Positions 1 to 3,577 of a DNA stretch of 8,346 bases are shown here, in pieces. Position 1 is the first letter of the stretch. Each line of letters starts with the position of its first letter. The position numbers and the translations under genes were made by a program. Below the pieces are notes generated by a model. It ran no database searches. It saw only the letters and a program-made list of their open reading frames with translations, and was not told where the DNA came from. Origin of the DNA: Patescibacteria group bacterium (GTDB lineage: Bacteria; Patescibacteriota; Gracilibacteria; UM-FILTER-43-11); NCBI GenBank assembly GCA_018814945.1, contig JAHIYT010000123.1:1-8346 (forward strand). Direction: 5' to 3'.

Positions 1-272
1 AGAAGCAAACTGAAACAAAAACTATTCGCCTTAGCATCCGTACAGAAAGTCATGATTTAGATGTTAAAGCAAAAAAAGCCCGTAAATTTCTTGAGGGCAG
101 AAATACTGTGAAAGTTGTTGTGATTTTTAGAGGGCGTGAAATGGCCCATGGTGATCTGGCGGAATCAAAACTACAAGAATTCTTTAAATTGTTAGAAGAC
201 ATAGCAAATATAGAACAAGAACCAAAACGCCAAGGTTATCAAATGACTATGATACTTAATCCAATTAAATAA
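1..272 (+). CDS. infC: Translation initiation factor IF-3, C-terminal part (5' end outside window)
   Basis: The reading frame from base 3 to the TAA at 270-272 encodes about 89 residues that match the C-terminal domain of IF3. Visible family hallmarks are a TIRLSIRT strand, the helix with DVKAKKARKFLEGRNTVKV, the FRGREMAH motif, and a terminal QMTMILNPIK strand. IF3 binds the 30S subunit, prevents early 50S joining and checks the start codon and initiator tRNA; this domain makes most of the 30S contacts. The N-terminal domain and start lie upstream of the window. The gene is followed by rpmI and rplT on the same strand, which is the classic infC-rpmI-rplT order and supports the assignment. 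The stop runs straight into a 78-bp palindromic repeat that fills most of the gap to rpmI. Identification is firm; nothing can be said about the start or promoter. Confidence 0.96.
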   Translation, partial: KQTETKTIRLSIRTESHDLDVKAKKARKFLEGRNTVKVVVIFRGREMAHGDLAESKLQEFFKLLEDIANIEQEPKRQGYQMTMILNPIK

Positions 273-350
273 CTAATAGACTTATAAACTAAAAAACTGA
301 AAAACATTTGTTTTTGGTTCATAAGTTCATCAGTTTATAAGTTAAAATTT
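273..350. repeat. Palindromic intergenic repeat, copy 1 (infC-rpmI gap)
   Basis: This 78-bp segment is repeated almost exactly at 581-658, with 74 of 78 positions identical by hand alignment at a fixed offset of 308. It is an inverted repeat: ACTTATAAACT at 280-290 pairs perfectly with AGTTTATAAGT at 332-342. An inner hairpin can form between AAAAAC (300-305) and GTTTTT (310-315). It could be a REP/MITE-like element, or a duplicated RNA control site in the rpmI and rplT leaders. No ORF lies in it. Confidence 0.9.
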
Positions 351-369
351 ATTCCATAAATTTTATAAA

Positions 370-579
370 ATGCCAGGAAAAGCAAGACCAGGAAAAATCA
401 GGACTTCTAGTAGTGCTAAGAAACGTATTAGAACAACGGGGAAGGGAACATTTGCACACGAGAAAGCTGCTCATAATCACTTATTACAACAGAAATCCAA
501 GAAACAGAAACGTCTTTCTAGCCAAGCTCTAAAATTAAAAGGGTATAAAAAGGCTGTGAAGAGACTATTGCCTAATTAA
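370..579 (+). CDS. rpmI: 50S ribosomal protein bL35
   Basis: This encodes a 69-residue, strongly basic protein that matches bL35 in length (usually 64-66) and pattern. It has an N-terminal AKKRIRTTGKG segment, the HEKAAHNHLLQQKSKKQKR core, and an ending close to the usual VKRLLPY (here AVKRLLPN). bL35 is a small protein of the large ribosomal subunit. It lies between infC and rplT, the usual gene order. The ATG at 370 follows an AT-only stretch (TTTTATAAA directly before it) with no Shine-Dalgarno motif, like the other native genes here. In well-studied bacteria this operon is controlled by bL20 binding the leader RNA. The palindromic repeat just upstream is a possible structured leader, but that role is inference. 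Confidence 0.96.
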   Translation: MPGKARPGKIRTSSSAKKRIRTTGKGTFAHEKAAHNHLLQQKSKKQKRLSSQALKLKGYKKAVKRLLPN

Positions 580-580
580 A

Positions 581-658
581 CTAAGAAACTTATAAACTAA
601 AGAACTGAAAAACATTTGTTTTGGGTTCATAAGTTCATCAGTTTATAAGTTAAAATTT
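581..658. repeat. Palindromic intergenic repeat, copy 2 (rpmI-rplT gap)
   Basis: This is the second copy of the 78-bp element at 273-350. Its stem arms are 588-598 and 640-650, both perfectly conserved. The differences from copy 1 fall at 585, 587, 602 and 623, all outside the outer stem; the change at 623 shortens the inner hairpin by one pair. It fills most of the gap between the rpmI stop and the rplT start. Confidence 0.9.
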
Positions 659-679
659 TATAACGTAAAATTTTATATA

Positions 680-1219
680 ATGCCAAGAGTAAAAGGTGGA
701 GTTACCGCACATCGCAGACACAAGAAGATGCTTAAAGCTGCAAAAGGATTCCGTGGTAAACGTAAAAATGTATTTAAATTAGCTAAAAACGCTGTAATGA
801 AAGCAGGTCAAAATGCTTATCGTGACAGACGTTTAAAGAAAAGAACTTTCCATCAACTATGGGTTCTTCGTATTAATGCTGCATGTCGTGAACATGAGAT
901 GAAATACAGTAGATTTATTTACGGTCTTGAACTTGCTGGAGTTATGGTTAACCGTAAAATGCTTGCTGAATTAGCTGTTAATAACCCAGAAGTGTTCAAG
1001 GATCTTGTCGACACTGCAAAAGCGGTTCTTCCAAAAGAAGGTGAAGCTCCTGATTTAGAGGCTTTGAAAAAGAAGTTTGGAAGTGGAGCAAAACCTAAAG
1101 CTAAAATGCCAGAAAGTCCATATATGGAAAAAGAGAAGAAAGAGAAGGTAGAAAAGCCTGTCCCGAGCAAAGTCGAGGGAAAGGCTGAAGAAAAGGCTGA
1201 GAAGAAAGAGGAAGAATAA
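680..1219 (+). CDS. rplT: 50S ribosomal protein bL20 with long charged C-terminal tail
   Basis: Residues 1 to about 118 are a normal bL20. They start [16 protein letters not shown], continue through [22 protein letters not shown] and [24 protein letters not shown], and end with the globular part containing [19 protein letters not shown]. bL20 binds 23S rRNA early in 50S assembly and in several bacteria represses its own operon. The family is normally 115-120 residues; this one has 179. The extra 60 or so residues are low-complexity K/E/P-rich sequence. In that tail, residues 160-167 (PVPSKVEG) are encoded by a REP-like palindromic sequence. The start at 680 has no Shine-Dalgarno motif. A repeat carrying a terminator begins at the stop codon, so the operon ends here. 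The core identification is certain; the function of the tail is unknown. Confidence 0.97.
   Translation: MPRVKGGVTAHRRHKKMLKAAKGFRGKRKNVFKLAKNAVMKAGQNAYRDRRLKKRTFHQLWVLRINAACREHEMKYSRFIYGLELAGVMVNRKMLAELAVNNPEVFKDLVDTAKAVLPKEGEAPDLEALKKKFGSGAKPKAKMPESPYMEKEKKEKVEKPVPSKVEGKAEEKAEKKEEE
1157..1180. repeat. REP-like palindromic element inside the rplT coding sequence
   Basis: The bases CTGTCCCGAGCAAAGTCGAG and the four after them form an imperfect palindrome (TCCC...GA against TC...GGGA around a short loop). They resemble the short repeat GTCCCGAGCGAAGTCGAGGGAC, which I recall as abundant in many environmental bacterial genomes. Here it is read in frame as PVPSKVEG in the low-complexity tail of bL20. 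Similarity is by memory and pattern; no genome-wide copy count was possible. Confidence 0.6.
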
Positions 1220-1329
1220 TTGTCTGAACCACAGATTACGCTGATTTTTTTGATTTCACTGATTATTATGACCCCGCCTTGGCGGGGTTTTTTGATCATG
1301 CCCATCATTTAAATCATAGTTCAGACAAT
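1219..1329. repeat. Palindromic repeat element with 11-bp terminal inverted repeats and a central terminator
   Basis: ATTGTCTGAAC at 1219-1229 is matched exactly, inverted, by GTTCAGACAAT at 1319-1329. The left half (CACAGATTACGCTGATTT, then TTTCACTGATTATT) and the right half (ATCATTTAAATCATAG) are imperfect reverse complements. This is the layout of a dispersed palindromic repeat of a kind seen in many environmental genomes. The intrinsic terminator at 1272-1293 sits at its centre. The element starts on the last base of the rplT stop codon and ends 5 bp before the next promoter. Confidence 0.75.
1272..1293 (+). terminator. Intrinsic terminator of the infC-rpmI-rplT operon
   Basis: CCCCGCC (1272-1278) and GGCGGGG (1281-1287) form a very stable G+C hairpin followed by six T residues (1288-1293). 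It lies 52 nt after the rplT stop and is by far the most GC-rich patch nearby, so it is a textbook Rho-independent terminator. Confidence 0.92.
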
Positions 1330-1333
1330 TTAC

Positions 1334-1361
1334 TTGACAAATAGAAATAGTAGTATATAAT
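1334..1361 (+). promoter_or_regulatory. Consensus sigma-70-type promoter for the structured RNA
   Basis: A perfect -35 box TTGACA (1334-1339) and a perfect -10 box TATAAT (1356-1361) are separated by 16 bp. Predicted transcription start is about 1368. It lies downstream of the rplT terminator and 6 bp past the edge of the palindromic repeat, so it starts a separate transcript. Confidence 0.85.
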
Positions 1362-1367
1362 GATTTT

Positions 1368-1561
1368 CCAACATAGTCAAAACCCTGAGTTCTATTAAAT
1401 AGAACTGGCTGTAAACTCATCAACTTCTAGTGTTGCTTGGATGAGGAATGGAGACCCTTTGGAACAATCCATTGTCAGGAGAGTGTCACTACCCTAGAGC
1501 GGACCTTCTAGCACTGAAATTATTTATTTTAATAATTCTGGTGCTAGTAAGTCCGTTTTTT
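1368..1561 (+). ncRNA. Structured RNA: possible unclassified riboswitch/attenuator leader or small RNA
   Basis: A strong promoter at the 5' end and an intrinsic terminator at the 3' end define a transcript of about 190 nt with no ORF. By hand it folds compactly. CCTGA (1384-1388) pairs with TCAGG (1475-1479) and closes a junction of three hairpins. These are GTTCTAT/ATAGAAC (1389-1405), CTCATC/GATGAG with inner AAC/GTT (1416-1445), and AATGGA/TCCATT (1447-1473). After the junction, CTAGA (1494-1498) can pair with TCTAG in the loop of the second hairpin (1426-1430) or with TCTAG at 1507-1511. The second pairing would disrupt the terminator. That switch-like logic suggests a cis-regulatory leader, but I could not match it to a riboswitch class, 6S RNA, tmRNA, SRP RNA or RNase P RNA. 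A free-standing sRNA remains possible. The structure is a manual fold without covariation support. Confidence 0.65.
1500..1561 (+). terminator. Long intrinsic terminator ending the structured RNA
   Basis: CGGAC (1500-1504) pairs with GTCCG (1551-1555), and CTAGCAC (1508-1514) with GTGCTAG (1541-1547). An AT-rich apical extension pairs GAAATTATT with AATAATTC, with one bulged base. Six T residues follow (1556-1561). As the expression platform of a leader it would control downstream readthrough. Confidence 0.88.
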
Positions 1562-1592
1562 GTATCAAATGATCTTTAAAAACATTGTCATA

Positions 1593-1614
1593 ATTAATAA
1601 AAGAGTGGAGTGAA
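1593..1614 (+). repeat. Left inverted repeat of the putative cassette
   Basis: It consists of a 16-nt block (1593-1608) plus AGTGAA (1609-1614). It is matched in reverse complement at 2215-2238 with a 2-nt insertion there. Its AGTGG (1604-1608) can also fold locally with CCACT (1624-1628), with TGAA/TTCA stacked inside. Confidence 0.8.
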
Positions 1615-1629
1615 ATATTCAAACCACTG

Positions 1630-1685
1630 AATCATTCTCCTGTCTTGATTTGAAACTAATTCAAGTTGAAACAGGTGGAATGATT
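1630..1685 (+). other. Large stem-loop in the leader of the GC-rich gene
   Basis: AATCATTC (1630-1637) pairs with GAATGATT (1678-1685), CCTGT (1639-1643) with ACAGG (1671-1675), and CTTGA (1644-1648) with TCAAG (1661-1665). A 5-nt bulge (1666-1670) and a 12-nt loop remain. That gives 18 base pairs in an AT-rich leader, too ordered to be likely by chance. It may be a regulatory mRNA structure or a subterminal hairpin of the cassette. The SD and start of the next gene lie just downstream and unpaired. Confidence 0.6.
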
Positions 1686-1703
1686 TGAAAACGTTCGAAC
1701 AAC

Positions 1704-1708
1704 GGAGG
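1704..1708 (+). promoter_or_regulatory. Strong Shine-Dalgarno for the GC-rich gene
   Basis: GGAGG ends 5 nt before the ATG at 1714. It fixes the start of this gene and is exceptional here, since none of the seven other visible starts has a recognisable SD. Confidence 0.85.
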
Positions 1709-1713
1709 AATAT

Positions 1714-2181
1714 ATGATTCTACGTCTCACACAGCTGGCCCTCCTTCTCGTGGCCTTCATCTCCATGACCGACAGCATCCTGACGTTCAACATGTACAAC
1801 GAGTTCCTGATGGATCACAGCATCTGGCATGCGATGGATACGAAACAGATGGTGTTCTGGGTGTTCATGATTACAATGCTGATCGAGTACACGGTCTGGG
1901 CGGTCTCGTCGAGGGGCATGTTCTGGCAGATTTTCACGATTCTCCCAATCTGCTTTCACCCCGTGATTCTCATCAATATTCTCAAGAGTCTCATTCCCTG
2001 GTATCACTGGACCTATATCTATCTCGGCGTCTCCGCTGAGATGATCCTCTTCACCATCTTCGTGGAGATGAAGAGTGGTCGCCGGTTCTGGAACAAGTGG
2101 GATGATCTGATCATCGTCGTGTTCCTGGTCGGCACCCCCGAACTCTACAACAAGGCGAAGGCCAAGATTCTTCGCGCATAG
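1714..2181 (+). CDS. Multi-pass membrane protein of unknown family, compositionally foreign
   Basis: This encodes 155 residues with hydrophobic stretches at about 4-25, 45-64, 70-93 and 97-118, and a weaker one at about 131-142. It is thus a predicted inner-membrane protein with four or five passes, rich in Met, Trp, Phe and Ile. I recognise no family or catalytic motif. The short loops hold charged patches (MDTKQ, SGRRFWNKWDD), and the C-terminus is basic (KAKAKILRA). Base use is very different from the neighbours: 31/60 G+C at 1741-1800 and 33/60 at 2101-2160, against 21/60 at 2281-2340. Codons mostly end in C or G (CTC, ATC, GTC, TTC, CTG). The start is well supported by GGAGG 5 nt upstream. 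The gene lies inside inverted repeats and downstream of a structured leader. Horizontal acquisition is the simplest reading. The opposite-strand frame is a shadow. Function is unknown. Confidence 0.75.
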   Translation: MILRLTQLALLLVAFISMTDSILTFNMYNEFLMDHSIWHAMDTKQMVFWVFMITMLIEYTVWAVSSRGMFWQIFTILPICFHPVILINILKSLIPWYHWTYIYLGVSAEMILFTIFVEMKSGRRFWNKWDDLIIVVFLVGTPELYNKAKAKILRA

Positions 2182-2183
2182 TG

Positions 2184-2232
2184 CGAGGTGGGGCAACAAG
2201 AATCAACAACCTCGTTCACTCCCCACTCTTTT
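2184..2232 (+). terminator. Possible terminator or right-end hairpin after the GC-rich gene
   Basis: Two exclusive folds are visible just after the stop. CGAGGT (2184-2189) can pair with ACCTCG (2209-2214). Alternatively GTGGGG (2188-2193) pairs with CCCCAC (2221-2226), followed by a T-rich tail (TCTTTT). The second fold could end transcription, but its loop is long. The first lies directly against the right inverted repeat, like a subterminal hairpin. Confidence 0.4.
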
Positions 2233-2238
2233 ATTAAT
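2215..2238 (-). repeat. Right inverted repeat of the putative cassette
   Basis: This is the reverse complement of 1593-1614 with two additional G:C pairs between the two blocks. It ends 14 nt before the start of the ORF at 2253, so any promoter of that ORF has been replaced or built from cassette-end sequence. A TATAAA lies at 2243-2248. Confidence 0.8.
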
Positions 2239-2252
2239 AATTTATAAATACT

Positions 2253-2582
2253 ATGCTCTCCGCAGAGAAAGATTTTTTACAATTTGATACACCCGATTTT
2301 AATCAGCAAGAAATAATGAAACAACTTGAGGAGGGAAGGATAAATATACGTGAAGCTAGACGTCTTTACAGAACGCTTTGCATTGAAGAATTAAAGCCTG
2401 GCTATTTTAGAACCATTGCCATATTGAATATGTGGAGTATGGAGGCTCATTCAAAAGACATCACCTTAAAGTTAGACTACGAAATAGAAGATCTTGATGA
2501 AGACATGATTCATTTGGCCTCAGACACCAGAACTTGTATTAGGGGTAAAGTACCTGGAATGTTTGAATGTGATCCAGATTAA
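2253..2582 (+). CDS. Small acidic hypothetical protein
   Basis: This encodes 109 residues, with no signal peptide or membrane segment. The first half is predicted helical (QQEIMKQLEEGRINIREARRLYRTL). The second half is acidic (DYEIEDLDEDMIHLASD), and the end holds two cysteines (TCIRGKVPGMFECDPD). I do not recognise a family. Base composition and codon use match the AT-rich host, unlike the gene just upstream. The ATG at 2253 has no Shine-Dalgarno, as is normal here; Met22 (2316) is a less likely alternative start. It ends directly against the trxB stop codon on the other strand, with no intervening base. If the cassette at 1593-2238 were absent, the structured leader and its terminator would end about 45 nt upstream of this start. 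It may therefore be the original target of that leader, which is inference. Confidence 0.7.
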   Translation: MLSAEKDFLQFDTPDFNQQEIMKQLEEGRINIREARRLYRTLCIEELKPGYFRTIAILNMWSMEAHSKDITLKLDYEIEDLDEDMIHLASDTRTCIRGKVPGMFECDPD

Positions 2583-2588
2583 TTAATC
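2577..2588. other. 12-bp perfect palindrome containing both convergent stop codons
   Basis: GATTAATTAATC is its own reverse complement and contains the TAA of the small ORF (2580-2582) and the TAA of trxB (2583-2585) back to back. No intrinsic terminator is visible between these convergent genes. Confidence 0.7.
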
Positions 2589-3506
2589 CTGCCCCGCTAA
2601 CCATCTTTCTACATCGATTGATGCCTGACAGCCCATACCGGCTGCTGTGATAGCTTGGCGGTAGCGATGGTCTACAACATCACCTGCGGCAAAAACACCT
2701 TCGACAGAGGTCATGGTGTGTTCTGTGTGTTTAATAAATCCGATTTCATCAAGTTCAATTTGATTTTTGAATAAATCGGTGACCGGTATATGACCAATGG
2801 CTAAAAACATTCCGTCGACTGGTAATTCAGATGTTTCACCAGATTGAGTGTCTTTTAAGCGAAGGCCTGTAACGTTGTTGTCTCCGAGAATTTCGTCGAT
2901 AGCCTTATTTGTAAGAATTTCGATTTTCGGATTAGCTTTTGCACGATCAAGCATAATATCGGATGCACGGAATTGTTCACTTCGATTGATAATATAAACT
3001 TTTGGACAGAATTTCGTTAAAAAAGTTCCTTCTTCCATCGCCGCATCCCCTCCTCCCATAACCGCAACTGTTTTGTCTTTAAAAAAGAAGCCATCACAGG
3101 TAGCGCATGCAGAAACCCCTTTGCCCCATAGACGACTTTCAGATTCTAGGCCTAAACGACGTGGTTTTGCGCCGGTCGCTATAATTACACTTTTAGACTG
3201 ATATTCTTCTTCACCTGCATAAATTTTGAAAGGACGGGAAGAGAAATCGACTTTTGTAATTTCTTTTTGTAAATACTGCCCACCAAACCTCTTTGCCTGC
3301 TCACGCATTTCATTCATAAGTTCAGGCCCCATTTTCCCTTCTTTAAATCCTGGGAAGTTTTCAACTTCAGTCGTGGTAGTTAATTGACCACCTGGTTGCC
3401 AACCTTCAAAAACTAGAGTTTTTAGACTAGCTCGGGAAGTATAAATTGCAGCGGTGTGACCAGCTGGCCCGGAACCAATGATAATTACGTCATAAATATC
3501 GCTCAT
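2583..3506 (-). CDS. trxB: Thioredoxin reductase (NAD(P)H, FAD)
   Basis: This 307-residue flavoprotein reduces thioredoxin with electrons from NAD(P)H through FAD and an active-site disulfide. The motifs are in order. The FAD Rossmann motif GSGPAG is at 11-16. An ATGAKPRRLG segment lies at about 110-119. The redox pair CATC is at 134-137, followed by DG. The NAD(P)H-binding GGGDAAMEE is at 151-159. The C-terminal FAD motif with AAGDVVD is followed by ITAAGMGCQASIDVERWL. Length is normal. One variation stands out. The HRRxxxR motif, which contacts the 2'-phosphate of NADPH in E. coli TrxB, reads NRSEQFR here (174-180), so the His and the second Arg are lost and cofactor preference may differ. 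The start at 3506 has no SD; an extended -10 promoter lies about 42 nt upstream. It is transcribed divergently from the glycosyltransferase. Confidence 0.96.
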   Translation of the reverse strand: MSDIYDVIIIGSGPAGHTAAIYTSRASLKTLVFEGWQPGGQLTTTTEVENFPGFKEGKMGPELMNEMREQAKRFGGQYLQKEITKVDFSSRPFKIYAGEEEYQSKSVIIATGAKPRRLGLESESRLWGKGVSACATCDGFFFKDKTVAVMGGGDAAMEEGTFLTKFCPKVYIINRSEQFRASDIMLDRAKANPKIEILTNKAIDEILGDNNVTGLRLKDTQSGETSELPVDGMFLAIGHIPVTDLFKNQIELDEIGFIKHTEHTMTSVEGVFAAGDVVDHRYRQAITAAGMGCQASIDVERWLAGQD

Positions 3507-3547
3507 GAAATCTGTTTTTATTTACTAAAATTAAATTTACCTTATGC

Positions 3548-3567
3548 ATTATATCAGAAATCTGATA
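3548..3567. promoter_or_regulatory. Divergent promoter region with operator-like palindrome (trxB / glycosyltransferase)
   Basis: TATCAGA (3552-3558) and TCTGATA (3561-3567) form a perfect 7-2-7 palindrome. On the minus strand it overlaps an extended -10 element, TGA followed by TATAAT (plus-strand 3548-3556), which would drive trxB. On the plus strand the other half gives TGATAAATT (3564-3571). If used as a -10, transcription would begin at about the ATG at 3578 and yield a leaderless mRNA. No good -35 is visible on either strand. The operator role is inferred from symmetry and position. Confidence 0.5.
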
Positions 3568-3577
3568 AATTTATGCC

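Larger units (their letters stand above)
1593..2238. mobile_element. Putative 646-bp cassette bounded by inverted repeats, carrying one GC-rich gene
   Basis: The sequence ATTAATAAAAGAGTGG followed by AGTGAA (1593-1614) reappears inverted at 2215-2238, with all 22 positions kept and two extra G residues between the blocks. Inside lie a structured 5' region (1604-1685), a single gene with composition unlike its neighbours (1714-2181), and a hairpin next to the right end. No transposase is encoded, so if mobile it would need a helper in trans. No convincing target-site duplication is visible in the AT-rich flanks, and the insertion history is inference. The repeats could instead be a long-range pairing in the mRNA. 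A contig misjoin cannot be excluded, but it would not easily create matched inverted ends. Confidence 0.55.

Noticed and set aside
327..333. CTGATGA on the minus strand of the operon repeat, as in a hammerhead ribozyme core
   Set aside because: The matching GAAA and cleavage-site arms are absent, in both copies (also 635-641).
919..1308. A 129-aa minus-strand open frame over the rplT tail
   Set aside because: Antisense to a clear bL20 gene, Ser/Phe-rich, and it starts beyond the terminator and repeat; a shadow.
1481..1511. T-box-like antiterminator
   Set aside because: No TGGNACC-type T-box sequence and no specifier-loop arrangement, despite leader-plus-terminator layout.
1500..1515. TTCTAGCAC, reminiscent of the preQ1-I riboswitch start
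   Set aside because: The required AGAGG/CCTCT P1 and A-rich tail are missing; the bases belong to the terminator stem.
1693..1700. GTTCGAAC, resembling a tRNA T-loop
   Set aside because: No T-stem, anticodon arm or acceptor stem can be built around it; it is a chance 8-bp palindrome.
1720..2199. A 159-aa open frame on the minus strand covering the whole GC-rich gene
   Set aside because: Its product is an improbable His/Asp/Glu-rich chain with no SD. The plus frame has a strong SD, hydrophobic helices and C/G-ending codons, so the minus frame is a composition-driven shadow.
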